A DNA stretch of 64,000 nt, taken from positions 737,001 through 801,000 of the forward strand of contig OY744607.1 of the NCBI GenBank assembly GCA_963556255.1, in the 5' to 3' direction. A program made the translations under genes and the position numbers. The notes under the pieces were generated by a model, which saw only the letters and a program-made list of their open reading frames with translations, made no database searches and was not told the origin of the DNA. The DNA is from Allolobophora icterica. Taxonomy: Eukaryota; Annelida; Clitellata; Crassiclitellata; Lumbricidae. Shown here one piece after another: positions 12,804-35,200 of the stretch (positions are counted from its first letter, which is position 1; the number at the start of each line of letters is the position of its first letter).

Positions 12804-13817
12804 GGTGAGTTTTGTTGGTTAAGACCAGTGGGCTTGTAATATATTGTAGTGTAAAAGATGTTATTTATAGGATTAGGGGTGCGGTTCAGTAGAGCTCAAC
12901 GTCTTTTCAAGGTCAGCTTACACAGTTATGACAGTGAGGTGTGTGTGACAGTGTCTATGTGCCCAAAAGGAACATGTCCTCAGTGCAAAAGCTTGTGGTT
13001 GGTTTGGATGATACTTACTTAGTGAACACTAGCATAGCTCTTGGGACGAAGTTAGGAGGGATGGGCTGTTAAGCATTACAGGTTAATTTGCAGGTTCACT
13101 GGTTCTAACACAGGTTACACGTCTTCTGAACCACTTTAAACCTCATGTTATGTTATGTTGTTGTCTTATGTGTTGGCCATCATGTCAACTGTTTCTGTCT
13201 TCACTCATCCACCTGAAATCGATTTTGCTAGTAATCCGTTGACGTTGGTGTTGACCTTTTCATATGTTGACCTTGTCGTGAACCATTGCCCGTAAACTCT
13301 TCTCCTAAAACAAGTTCATGTGGCCTGTTACCCGAGTGCATTTGTGTTGATCCACATTTCTGCTCTTTTCATTTTCTCATCATAACCGAACGCCTTGTGA
13401 CTTTGTTGCTGCCCTTCTTCTCTTCTGATTTATTTATTACAACGCAAAGAAAACTCGTCACATGTTAACGAATACAGATAATGGGTTAGAACACGGTGTG
13501 GGGAAGGGCAGAGTGATGTTTGCGGTTCACTCCCCTCCTCCAACCTAACTCACGTGTTCAGTTCAAAGCGGGGAAACCTGTTTTTGATGGCTTAGTATCG
13601 TTTGTTATGTGTTTGTGGAAGTGTTGCGGTTGGTCTGTTTTAGTGCCGTTGCTTTAAAAGAGGTCAGGTCATTTGGACTGTTGTCTGGGTCAGCCCTTAT
13701 AAAGTAAGTCCTCAGTTGGGATTTGATAAGAATTTTACACAACAGGTTTGTCCGAGTAAGAGCTATTAACTGACGCTGGTCGGAAAATGATTCCCAGCAT
13801 GTGAAATGTTATTGTGG

Positions 13818-14010
13818 GACACAGTAGCCGATTGGTTTCAGCGCTCGCCTTGTAACACGGAGAGTATGGGTTCGAATCTCCTTCTCTGAGATGGTTAATG
13901 TGTAGGGACCTTGAGCAAGTCCTTCACTCACAAGTGCTCAGTGCCATCAATTGATACTTAGTCATTTGATATTGTGCTTAGTAAATGAGTAATAATGATA
14001 CAAATAATAA
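13818..14010 (+). mobile_element. tRNA-derived SINE, Thr(TGT)-like head
   Basis: The head reads gtagccgattggtttcagcg (A-box region), an anticodon-like cttgtaa loop and B-box-like gggttcgaatctcc. A core gaccttgagcaagtccttca follows, with a near-identical copy at 44.6 kb. The acceptor stem does not fold as a real tRNA gene would. Confidence 0.8.
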
Positions 14011-14201
14011 TATTCTTTGAAAAAGCTTTTCTCTGGACTTCTATGGCTCCAGATGAGAAATGTAAAGGACATCAAGTGGTGATACTTAAAACCAGATATG
14101 TTGCTTTGGTTGTATTTACCACGGTTCAGTTTGATTGGTTTTGTCAAACATTAGTTTGTTGAGACTTCTCCTACTGTCAACTTCCTAATCTGATTCGGTG
14201 T

Positions 14202-14261
<60 letters not shown>

Positions 14262-14288
14262 GTAATAACAATAATAATAATAATAATC
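14202..14288. repeat. (AAT)n microsatellite
   Basis: About 28 AAT triplets with one AGT and one ACA interruption near 14263-14272. Confidence 0.95.
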
Positions 14289-14674
14289 TTTATTAATTCA
14301 AACCGACAGGTATGCAGTAACATTACATTGAAACATGACAATACAATCGAGATCATAATTAAACACACGGTGTTTGTGCATAGATTTAATAACATAAGAT
14401 CAGCTGGATACATCTCGTAGTAATTAAATTTCCAAGAAATTACATTTCCTGAAATTTGTTTACATTAAATTTTCATAAATAATTTGTCTACAGGTCTCCA
14501 GAATCGACCAATTCGTTTTTGCAGGAACTAATGACAGTCGCAGCCAATGGATCAACTTCTACATACAACCATGTCTATATTAAATAGAAAAAGTTGTTAT
14601 ATAAGTCGGTCTTATGTTTACCATGAGTAAAGCAGTTGATGTGTGATTGCTTGCAGAGCATTTAACGACCGAAG

Positions 14675-23994
<9,320 letters not shown>

Positions 23995-26004
23995 GCCAAC
24001 GTCAACATCGGCTAAATTCTGTCGGTTGTAGATGGTGACGCAACGTCGGTTAGGATTTGTGTTGGCAGAGGTCGTCTGTGTTCTTTCTGCCACTGTGGCG
24101 CTTGTTGTTAGTAACGTTATTGTCTGTTAGTTGGTAGCCAACCGTGATCGTCTTCTTTTTTATAGTTCTGCGTCTTTGGCCAAATTATTCTAGAGATTTT
24201 CTGCTTTTTCATTTTATTCGCCATTAGTTGTAGATTAAGAGGAATTTATATATCGAATGAAAATGAAAAAGGACTAATGCGACATATCTTCACTGCAGCT
24301 GGTCACACTTTGACGGATTAGTTTGTGACGTTTACGATGACTACTTGAAGCAATTATTATTGTAAAGTAAAACCGGATTCTGGAATAATCTTTCAGAATG
24401 TGGGCACGTTGTGGTCTGATTTACGAACTCGGATGAGCGAACAAACTGCGAGGGAGTTTGATTTGATATTTTGGTTGGATATTTGGTTGAGTGGTGACAT
24501 TTGTGATTGAGTTTATGCTCCTCTTCTGTCGGGAGTTGAAACCAAGTAGACCTTGAGTTTCTTTAGTCGTAAAATTTGAGTTGAAGATAGAATGTATTTG
24601 AAATTTGTGTTATCTCGAAGGGATTGGCTTAACTAAGGTCCTGTCTTCCCAGTCATTGCCTTGGCAACGGCAGTTCCAGTGGGTTACTCCTTCCTTTGCC
24701 ATGTTCTGAATGCTGCCAGTTCTTTTGATGTTATCGAATCATTCCTTGTATGCTTAGCTCTGTTCAATTCTTTCGTTCTGAGCCGTAATGTGGCGTTGTC
24801 GAATCCCCCCCCCAACAGGCGTTGCTGGAAACTGCGTTGTCTGCTGTATAAGCGGTTGTCTGGGCAGTTGAATAAGAAAGGTTTTGATACGATAAACTAT
24901 GAAGTAATTCTCACATTTGTGACCACAGGGTAGAATTAAATCTTTTCGTCAGTTTTCTCTATTTAAGTTTTTACATTTATTAAATTGCAAAACGTTTATT
25001 AAATTGCAAATATGCTCGTGTGGCTCCATCACTTGTCGAATCAATTTGAAACAATAGAAACTTTAAGTTAAACATTGGCATGTTTAAATTTCCTCGTGAA
25101 CTCATCTGGGGTCTGTGCAACCCTTTCGATCAATTCCCCGCTGCTGAAACGGCTGATATTTCTTGTTTGTTTGAAGAGTTGATTTTTGTCTTGATGAGTG
25201 GTTGTTGGCTGCAAAAATGTTTGATTTATATTTTCAAAGAACTAAGTGAAACGCTTGATGTTGTTTTTATTTACATGAAGAAATCAATTACACTTACCTT
25301 TTCTTTATACTCTAAAAGTCCCTCACTTGTTTCAGTTTCAATGCTCAACCGTTTAATGAGGTCTCCTAAAATAGCTTTATATTATCTAAGTATTTTCCAC
25401 AAAACTCTCGAGATCCAAGTACATGTAGCTACTAAGTAACGTTTCTAAATGTAGCGCAGAAATTTACCGTTCGCAATAGAATTGCTTAATTTCGACACTT
25501 TTAAAAGTACTAAAGAGTTTCGTACATTTCCTTTCATTTGAAGTGTGGACTTCTTCACGTTGACTGAAAAAAACAGCGTCTTGTATCACAAAGAATACAG
25601 TATGCTTTAAACCTGTAAACAGTCCAAAATGACCCATAAACTAGAGCACCTGTGCTCGGAGGAGTATTGGACCAGAAATTATTTTCTGGAATGCCAGCCA
25701 AGGAATAAATAGATCCATCTCTGATAGTTAAAATCATTCTTTAATGTACTAACTTAAAATACATACTCTTAAATACTACATGAACTGAATTGGCCATACA
25801 TAGGCCTACGTATACATACATAAGTACGTATATAATTATACACACACACACATGATACACACATACATACACACATACATAACATTAATTCTGAGGATGC
25901 AATGTCATAACGAAGATAATATTGGCGTCGCCCTCCTCCTTTATCCAGGCTTTGGGCTGGCACCACCAGCAAAGGACAGTGGCTGAGATCTGTAGACAGG
26001 TACA
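23995..26004. other. GDH 3' UTR and intergenic spacer
   Basis: The GDH 3' UTR must begin at 23995; its end is not clear (candidate ATTAAA near 24935). No other gene is seen. At 25909-25985 a block (aacgaagataat, then ccctcctcctttatccaggc) is repeated as a diverged copy at 26202-26279, 293 bp downstream. Confidence 0.5.
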
Positions 26005-26162
26005 CATGGGTGTCCGCAGGAAGTTTTCTAGGGAAGGGTAAAAAAATTCTAGGGAGGGGCAAAATTACGTTTTTGAATGGAATTCATGAACACAGAACGA
26101 GACAATTTTCAAAATCAAGAGGGAGGCAAATGCCCCCTTGCCCTCCACTCTGGATGCCCATG
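26005..26162. mobile_element. hAT-like MITE (158 bp), older copy
   Basis: The ends are CATGGGTGTCC and GGATGCCCATG, an imperfect inverted repeat. The flanking octamers caggtaca and taggcaca match at 6 of 8 positions, both differences being transitions. This fits a decayed 8-bp duplication. Confidence 0.6.
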
Positions 26163-26693
26163 TAGGCACATGTAGATGGTCTGTAACGGAGCTGTGTCTT
26201 AACGAAGATAATTAGCCTATCCCTCCTCCTTTATCTAGGCTTTGGTCTTGCACTGCCAGAGTACGAGGAGGCAGTGGGGTAGTTGACGCGACAATATGTA
26301 ATTAACGAAAATAATTGGCCTGCAGCGGAGGAATCTATTAGCATCAGCTCAAAGTGGAATAATTAGACTTAAACGCTGAATGAAGGACGATCGAGGCACA
26401 TCCAAAGTGCGTTCTTGTGTAGGGCCCTGGGGAACCGACCCACTCTTCTCAATCCCTCAGGTACCAACCTCCTTTATTACCGGTTTATACACCTAACTTC
26501 CGTTGACATGGAGTCTACATTTCCCCACAGATATCGCTTCTGCCCACGGGTCTTCTGGTCATTACTTCCAACCACAAATACACCTATTCATTTTGACAAC
26601 GTAGGCTATCTAGGCTAGCAAGGCCTACTTTTCCACAGTTAACAGAGTTAACTTGCCGTGAACACAGATATGGGATTTCGTCACACCGTAGAG

Positions 26694-27052
26694 CAGAGGT
26701 TTTCAAACTGTGGTCCGCGGACCAAGAGGGGTCCGCGAAGGACATGGCGGGGGTCCGCGAGAGAGTTCTGAAAATATTCATTAATGATTAACACTGCATG
26801 GCTTTAGCATTGTAACCGAAACTGTAACCGAAAACTTATGTAGCGCCACTCACATCAGCATTAACAGCCTGTCTTTTCAAATTCATACACTAGGGCCTAT
26901 AGATACTTATAAGCAAACTTGTATTGTGGAAATAGTCTGCCTGTAATTTTGTTTAAATGTTAAGTGGTAAATTTTACGTTTTAAATGCTTGGGTCCACGA
27001 GCTATGCCTAGAAAAAATAAGGGGGACCCTTAAAAAGTTTGAAAACCTCTGC
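26694..27052. mobile_element. hAT-type MITE (359 bp)
   Basis: Inverted ends CAGAGGTTTTCAAACT / AGTTTGAAAACCTCTG (16 bp perfect). Perfect 8-bp duplication ccgtagag at 26686-26693 and 27053-27060. No transposase frame. Confidence 0.94.
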
Positions 27053-27083
27053 CGTAGAGACCTACATACTGTCATCGTTAAGT

Positions 27084-27262
27084 CAGTGTGATTCTCGTTA
27101 ACGTTAACGATAACGAAAATGTTCGTTAACGAACAAAAAATGATTTCGTTAACGATAACTATAACTGTAACTAAAAAATATCATTAACTATAACTATAAC
27201 GAAAATAACACTAACGAAAATTCATCGCTATTTTCGTTAATGCAATAAAAGGTGCAATATCG

Positions 27263-27355
<93 letters not shown>

Positions 27356-27645
27356 GTTATTTTGTTAGGGGGTCCTTGAATCTTTGACAGTACTGTTGTT
27401 GACAAGGGGGAAGAGATCAAAAACTGCCTAAAATAAATTATGTTGACATAATAAATCGATGACCCCATAGGGACCAGGCGTAGGCCTACTAACTAAAATT
27501 AACTAAAATAAAAGTCCAGTAACTATAACTGTAACTATAACTAAAAAATAATACTAACTATAACTGTAACTATAACTAAAATGAAAAACCATTAACTATA
27601 ACTGTAACTATAACTAAAATAAAATCTGTAAGGAGAATCACACTG
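27084..27645. mobile_element. hAT-type MITE with TTAACG and TATAACTG subterminal repeats (562 bp)
   Basis: Ends CAGTGTGATTCTC / GAGAATCACACTG (13 bp perfect). Perfect 8-bp duplication cgttaagt at 27076-27083 and 27646-27653. The left part is dense in cgttaacg palindromes, including gttcgttaacgaac. The right part repeats ctataactgtaactataac. A (ATT)n array of about 30 units sits inside at about 27264-27355. Confidence 0.93.
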
Positions 27646-27787
27646 CGTTAAGTAGGCCTAGGCTATTCTTTTGGCTAAAACCGTACACGTCGTGTTTCGT
27701 GTGAATCTCTCGACCCGGAATCGTCAGAGTAATATTGTTGTGAATTAGTTAAATTGTGAATTTAATCGAAAAGCCATGACTATAGTG

Positions 27788-28689
27788 CAGTCTTGTTGTC
27801 CTCGAGACCAAGGTCTTGGTCTCGAGTGCACTCGAGTTCGTTTTTAAAAGTCTTGGTCTTGGTCTTGGTCTTGAGGTTCAAGGTCTTGGTCTTGGTCTTG
27901 AGGTTCAAGGTCTTGGTCTTGGTCTTGGTCTTGAGGTTCAAAGTCTTGGTCTTGGTCTCGCAAGACCAAGACCAAGACCGGCTGTTAATATGAACAGTCA
28001 TTTAACAGAACTTAAGAATTCTGTATCAAGCCTGCTTGCATCATACGACCAATTGATATCTATGGATGGATACAAGTCATGTTGGTCAGGAAAACCCATT
28101 GGTAGCAGCAACAGTTATTCTGTATCAGACGGTATGATAAACCATGGGAAGATTTCAAAAGGACTCGCTATCTGTATATTTACATCCAGTGCTTGAAAAG
28201 CTACTCTGTGTGTGTCAGCGACTTCAGCACCTATAGAACGTATTTTTTCACATGGCGGAATTTTATGAGGCCCACCAGGCACGTCTTGGTCAGAAAATTC
28301 TGAGCGAATTGGTTTTTATAAAATACAAAAGGCATTTGGTATAAGAGTTTGCATGAAGGACTTCTGAATACAAATTCGGATTTCTCTGCAGTTTGCATTT
28401 AAAGTTAATTTGCTTGAATAAAATAAAAGACTAGTGTTTTCATTAAAATAGCAAATATTCCGACTTTACAATTTTTAGAAGTCTTGACCTGATTTCGATT
28501 TTTTGGGTCTTGGTCTTGGTCTTGGTCTTGAGGTTCAAGGTCTTGGTCTTGGTCTTGGTCTCGAGGTTCAAAGTCTTGGTCTTGGTCTTGGTCTCGAGGT
28601 TCAAGGTCTTGGTCTTGGTCTTGGTCTTGAGGTTCAAGGTCTTGGTCTTGGTCTTGGTCTTGAGGTTTAAGGTCTTGACAACAAGACTG
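27788..28689 (+). mobile_element. hAT-type element with hATC remnant, copy B (902 bp)
   Basis: Termini CAGTCTTGTTGTC / GACAACAAGACTG. Perfect 8-bp duplication ctatagtg at 27780-27787 and 28690-28697. Both ends hold arrays of ggtcttggtcttgaggttca units. The middle (about 28177-28340) translates, across small frameshifts, as HPVLEKLLCV, then SATSAPIERIFSHGGI, then RLGQKILSE and VFIKYKRHL. This is the C-terminal dimerisation (hATC) region of an hAT transposase. The catalytic core is absent, so the copy is non-autonomous. Plus strand is given as the sense of the hATC remnant. Confidence 0.93.
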
Positions 28690-29232
28690 CTATAGTGACC
28701 TTGAAGGAATGTAGGGCCAAGTGTTTAAATTCAGCCAGATCCGGCACCTTTGGTTGAGATCCGCCACCTAAAAGTGGAGCCCCAGGTCGTCACATAAAAA
28801 ATAGGCTTATTTTTGGTAGCAGTAATCGACAATACGCATCATATTTTATGCATTATTAAATTTATCAGAATAGCAAAAAGCGAATGTCAGTTATAGATTA
28901 GCCAGAAAGACAGGTTTATGCAAAAGCTGAAGACCGCCACCTTTGGTTGACGACCAATTTAACCATTAGGCCTAGTAGGGCCTGGGTACAATTAGTCACG
29001 TCCTTGGATCAGAGTAACTGACAGAAAAGAAGAATGACAATAATTATATTTCTACTTTAATTAAACGAAATTTTGATTTAAAGAAATCTCGTGGCAGTTT
29101 TAATTATTTTAGCACCAGATAAACAATTTTTAGTATTTTTAGGAGTTTCTAGCAGCAGTAGCGAAAACTAGCGTGATTCGTCCGTTCTTTCCATCCATCT
29201 TTCACTGGTGGCGTATATTGAAGAAGTCGATA
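28690..29232. other. Spacer and promoter-proximal region of CAPZ alpha
   Basis: Two similar cgccacctttggttgag-type blocks at about 28745 and 28935 may belong to an old repeat. The start codon of the next gene sits in ataatggcggac, which resembles a YY1 site (AANATGGCGG). No TATA box is evident. Confidence 0.35.
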
Positions 29233-32200
29233 ATGGCGGACGTAGATGATGGAATTTGCGATTCTGATCGGGTAAGAAAAACTCTCTAAAACTTAGTACA
29301 TGTGACATTTGGTGTGTAAAATTGGTTAAGAACATTGCTGATATCTTTCTGTTAAGAAAAAATTACGATTTACTTCTGGCAAGAAGAAAAAACATTCTAA
29401 GCGGACGTAATCGTTGTATCGGCTGGGTGGGTGCAGTGGGCGTGATGATTAATGCTCGTAAATTATAAATAGGATTTCGTTTTATGTTATAAAAGTAAAT
29501 CTTTCAGCAATTTAATATTTAATATTATTCTCTTGAGTTTATAAAGAACAACGTATGGCGCATTTTGTGGGTGGAACCGCTTGGAAGAAGCTGAGTTGGT
29601 ATATCGCAAACTCTAGCCCGGCTTATGTCAAAACTTCAGGTTCTTCGACTAAGTTCAGTTTATCACCATATTGGCAATATATGCATGATTTTAGTACTTT
29701 TTCTCTTAAGTCTGTTGAGCAATACAACTATTTGATAATTGCATGAGTGATAAAATGTACTGACCAACTGCTGTTTTATTTTCAGGCAAAAATTGTGTCT
29801 GATTTTATTCTCCATGCCCCACCTGGAGAATTTAATGAAGTTTTCAATGGTCAGTATCGTCGGGTTTAAACAGTAGAGAACTGTCTTCAGTGGTTAGTTA
29901 GGCTGTAAATATTAGAAGTTTACATATATGGCATTTCATGAATTTGTTTCAATAAAGACTGCGATATTGCTCTGTCAGTTTAGGCCTTGGAATTGGATCA
30001 ATTGTTAACAATATTTGTACAATTAGCACTGCTTATAGCAAATATCTTTAATAATAATGGTAATAATGAGATGATTTATATAGTGCTGTGTCACAGCCAA
30101 GGCTGAAGAAAAGGGTTGCTGTACAACAATCGGTAACAGTCATTTGATATTTTTAAAAGCTGGGTCTTTACCTGGAACAAATGTGTTGATGACATTTGAC
30201 TTAACATTGTTAGAAGCGAAAGCTACGTCTAGGCTTCATTTCGTATAAGCTGCTCTGGAAAACAGAACTGTAAATGGCCATAAGATGTTGTTAAGCTCTG
30301 GGTATTACTGACAATTTCTGGAAGCACATATTCCTGTAGGCTGTGCAAAATGATGGAGGGACGCAAGTCGGTTGCGATGTAACAAAGTGGTTGGCTGTAC
30401 TGAGGTTTGACTGTAGACGGTTTGTGTATTGTTTGTTATTAGATGTGAGAGTTCTGCTCAACAATGACGCTCTTCTGAAGGACGAAGTGTCTGGGTAAGT
30501 CGCTCCTCCGTTATTCTACCCTGTGTAACGTCACTCTTCTGTTATTCTACTCTGGGTAAGGTCACTCCATCATCATTCTACCCTGTGTAAAGTCACTCCT
30601 CTGTTATGCTACCCTTCCACTTCTTTTAACTGACTGACTTTCTGACTGACCCCTTTGGACCTTGACCTGGAACCGATTTCACCCCCACCCCCGGTTATCG
30701 ATTATGACTTAACTGAGCGTGACTGAGTGCCTGTGAATAAGCTGGTTCCCGCGACTTAACTTTTGTGGGTGCTGTAGAAATCTTGAGATTACGATTTAAC
30801 ATTAACAACTGGACTGTGGCAGGAAACTAAGAAATGTATGGTTCCATTCAAACTGTGCTGTAAATTTAACAGATCCTTTTCACTGTGTTCAGCTGGGCAT
30901 TGAATTGGCTGATGCTCCCAATGCAGAGATCATAATCATGATGCAACATGAGTTATCAGTTTAAATCGGTTATTAGAAAATTTAAATAGCTCTTATTGTA
31001 TTGTCTTTCATTGTATTGTCTTTCAGTATACGAGTTACGATGTGTAGTTTATGGATTGCAATCTGATGAGTATCTGTTGAGTGAAAGTGAGTGCTCATAG
31101 GACGAAGTTTGTTTGCCAGGAGTTATAGGATGAGGTTTACGAAAACTTTTGCCAGAAGTTAATTGGATTGCAAATGATCGTTGGATCGCCATTGATCGAT
31201 ACTTCACGCGTTGTCTGAATTTGTTGTCATAGGTCGTTCGCTCAGTACAACAAAGATCAGTTCACCCCTTGTACGATCGATGGATCTGATGAACAGGTCA
31301 GTCGATCATGAACCCCCTTCCCTCCTCCATGTCTCTTTCTTGTCTTTCCAACTGATTAAAATAGGAAGTTGATGAGAAACTCGTTTTAATTGTCTTTGGG
31401 TGACTCAAGCACATCCTTATCATGAGATTCTGTTACGAGTTCATGTTCTGTAGCTAAACTAATTCTGGGATCCTTTGGGATCAAGACTGTCCTATATCAG
31501 AATTCATGTTATATCAGAATTTATGTAAAAATGAAGGAGCGGTACAATTATTGTCCGGTGTACGTTTACTGTTCAATCTTGTATCTGTTAGTCACATCAA
31601 CAACGATTTGTATTCTGGTACCTGCTGTGAATCTGAACTTTGAACCTTTACCAGTCCCCCCACCCCACATGGGGTTGCCTACAGAAAGCAGAAAGGAGGA
31701 CACAGTGGCCTTTGGTTCTTGCTTTAGTACATGAATCCCTAAACATTTATATAGACCCTATTGAAAGTAGACCCACTGTGAACACTGTTGTATGATTTGG
31801 TCCAGATATGTGTGCTGGAAGGGTGAAACTATGGTCCAGGAATTATGGTCATAGCAGTTAGTGTAGAGATTCTTTAGATATGAGCCATTTGTACAGCAAC
31901 ATACAGTTGTAGATGAATACAACATTAATCCTAGATTCTCTGCATCAGGTGAAGACGCTTGTAAGGCGCCGTCTCTTGTGCAGCATTTGATTGAAAATGA
32001 CACCTGCACATAGAGTTTGGTTTAACAGTTCTAGTCTGCCTTTCGTTATTCTCGGGGGTTGTTCGATAGTGTAATGGTTAGTGTGTTGGACTGTCAACCA
32101 AGAGTTCGGGGGTTCAAATCCCGACCAGGGCAGATATTTGTGTCGAGATTTCCGGCCCACCTACACGCCGTAGCCAACTCAGCTATAAAGAGTACACTGA

Positions 32201-35200
32201 CTGTACACTGTAGGTGGGAAGATGAGACGGCGAGGGAGAGGACTCGCCACCGCCCTCATATGCCGAGGCTAAGAAAATGAAGTCGCTAACACTTGATACC
32301 CATGGCTGCCTGAAGGGTAGCTCTTCTTCTTCTCCTCCTCCTTCTTCTTTCGTTATTCTGATGTTTCCTGATTAGTGTAACTTGTCAGTGGTGTGTCCTG
32401 ATTAACACTGTTTCCGTGTGTCTTATTGAAGGTGTTGATTACTCAGCATGGTGATCTGGGTGGGGGACGTTATCTGGATCCACACTCGAAGCAGTCATTC
32501 CGGTCAGTATATTACTTACTCGCGACCTCATTCGTTTTGCCATCTTTGAAAGGAAAGAAATCGGTATTCTTGTTTTAAAAATAGAAATCGAAATAATTCA
32601 AACTGCTATTAAAAAAATTGTGTAATTTGTCCAAGTCATTCGCTGAGTTTGTCAGTCGATTGGAACAAAATCGGATAACAGAAACTAAATTCATTGTAAA
32701 GTAGAAATTGAAATAGCTCAAACTCTGATGGAATCAACTGACAAACTCTGACAATGTGCGACACGGTGGTCTACTGGTAACACGCTTGGTCAATGATCAT
32801 GCAGTTGCAGGTTCAACTCCATGTAACTACCCTGGGCAAGTTGTTTGCACATGCCTGTATTCCTCCGTCACCAAGCAGTAGAATTTGGTTGTGGCATAGG
32901 CTGAGAAGTAAATGACAAGTCCTACTGACCTCATGTCTAGGACTCAACGCTGGCTCAAGGGCCTACGAAGAGACACGAGCACCTGCCCTAAGTTCCCCAT
33001 GGAATATGAAAACTTGACTTTCTTTAAACCCTGACACAGTCCGTCTTCTATCCGAATAACTTCACATGAAATCTGAATCTAAGATATGATCGATCGATCG
33101 GTTCTTCTCTTCTCTTCAGATACGATCATTTGCGTAAGGAGGCGAGCGAGTATCGACCGGCAAACATTGATGCGACTGCCGAGTCGTGGCGTTCGACCCT
33201 GGAGACGCCGTTCCTCGAATATGTCCACAGTCAGTTCAAGCAGGGAGTGGCAACTGTCTATGGAACGCCATCTGCAGATGGAATCGCCCTCGTGGCATGC
33301 ATCGAAAGCCACCAGTTCAGTCCAAAGAACTTCTGGTAAGTGGAAGAAAGTGAGGTGGAAAGGAGGAAAGCATTTCCATTCACCATATCATAATTAATCA
33401 ATGTGTGCTAGGGATAGGATTTGCTTCCATCTCTATGATCATCTACAATGCATGTTATGCCAAAACAGTCCGATGAGTGTTACCACCCACCCATGCACGT
33501 TACACCCACCCATACATGTTCCAGTCATGCATATTACACCCACTCATGCATTTTACACCCACTCGTGCATGTTACACCCATCCAAAAGGTGAGTGTAACG
33601 TGCGTTTGACACCTACCTTTGTGCATTACACCTATGTGTCTTACACTCGCCCATGTCAAATATATGTGCACTTTCACCCATATATCTGTCTGTTGATCTG
33701 TCTGTCTGTCTGTCTCTTTGTCTGTTTGTCTCTCGGCTGTTCAAATACATAGGTTAGTAGGGACAATGAATCGGGTGACAGTGCAGGACGTTGTTGTTGT
33801 TTGTGTAGGAATGGTCGTTGGCGTTCCCAGTGGTCTGTTACTTTGCCAGAAGGAGGTGGTTCAGCCGAATTAACTGGTATTCTCAAAGTCCAGGTAGGCT
33901 AACTCGGAACATCTACTGAACGTCTATTCAAACAAGTGCAGAATCTACTTACACTATGACCAGAATTTGCAAAACTTGTCTAAAACGCTTGTTATGTAAT
34001 TAATGTGGGCTTGACCTCGCCCAGATTCTGACCTGGCACCGAAATGAACCAAAACAACCTGACTATTGCCAGCTGGATTTGATATAGCACCAGTGGCATC
34101 CGGATGGGGGTTTTGCTGGTGCTGAGAAGTTACGACCATCTATCTACAGCGTAAACGGGTACAGCATGTGTTTAGAATTGGCCAAGTGTCGTTTAGAGTT
34201 GCTCTACTTCCATTTGTCCCTTGGACTGGATGACGTATTTTCCAGAGATACAATATCTTTTTTGGATGAAACGTGTTTTGGCTTTGTGAGTTGCTGATGA
34301 GTGGGTTGTGTCTTTGTTGTAACAGGTTCATTATTATGAGGATGGAAATGTCCAGCTGGTCAGTTCGAAAGAAGTCCAGGAGACGCTGAATGTCACGGTC
34401 AGTTGGTCATTCTCTGGTCACTCGGTTGTTCTCTGTCTCTGCTTTCTGTGGAGAATAATGATTATTCATCAGCTGTTAGTTCATTCGACTTGTTTGACAG
34501 CCAACGGCTTCTTGAAGTTGGCTTACTGCCACTGGCCATGCTTTGCACACAGGTTGCGCTCCATGCTTGATGTTTTGTACATTAGAACCGGTGTAATAGA
34601 CGTTACTACTATGTGAATTTGTTAATGCGAAATCGTTGGGGTGGACAGCTTATGCCTGACAGCATTAAAACCAAGCTGCACATAAATAGGATAAAACTGA
34701 AAAGCCAATAGTTATTGCTACACTGCTGTTGTTGCATGATGCGTTAACAAATGTGTTAAGTTAATGGCTTTGGTGAACATAGCATGACTTCACATTAAAC
34801 AGAGTGGCATGTAAACCACGAGCATATAAATGAGTCCAGACTGTGCCTAACAGTCTTTCTCAAGGACATTGGTAGCACGAAAGAGGGTTGGCTAGGATAT
34901 TGGTAGAAACGTAGGTTGATGGCATTTGGGACTCTAGCCTGGAAGCTTGGTAAAAAAAAATCCATGGAAAACGATCTTTATAAATGGTTGTAGTTTTCAT
35001 TTGTAACTAATGCATCGTTCAATTGCTGTTTTGAAGCACCAAAGCTTGACCTTCAACTGGAAGTTCATAGATTCTATTCCCAGTTCAAAAGAATCCTCAA
35101 CAGTACTCTGGATCAGTGGTTCCCAAGCTCTTTTGATGGAGGGCAAAGTCTTACTTTTAAAATATCATGGCGGGCCACAGAGATCTGAGGAGCCGTCCTC

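Noticed and set aside
32056..32131. A tRNA-Asp gene
   Set aside because: A and B boxes are present but the acceptor and D stems do not pair well, and the same unit recurs with a shared body. It is a SINE head.
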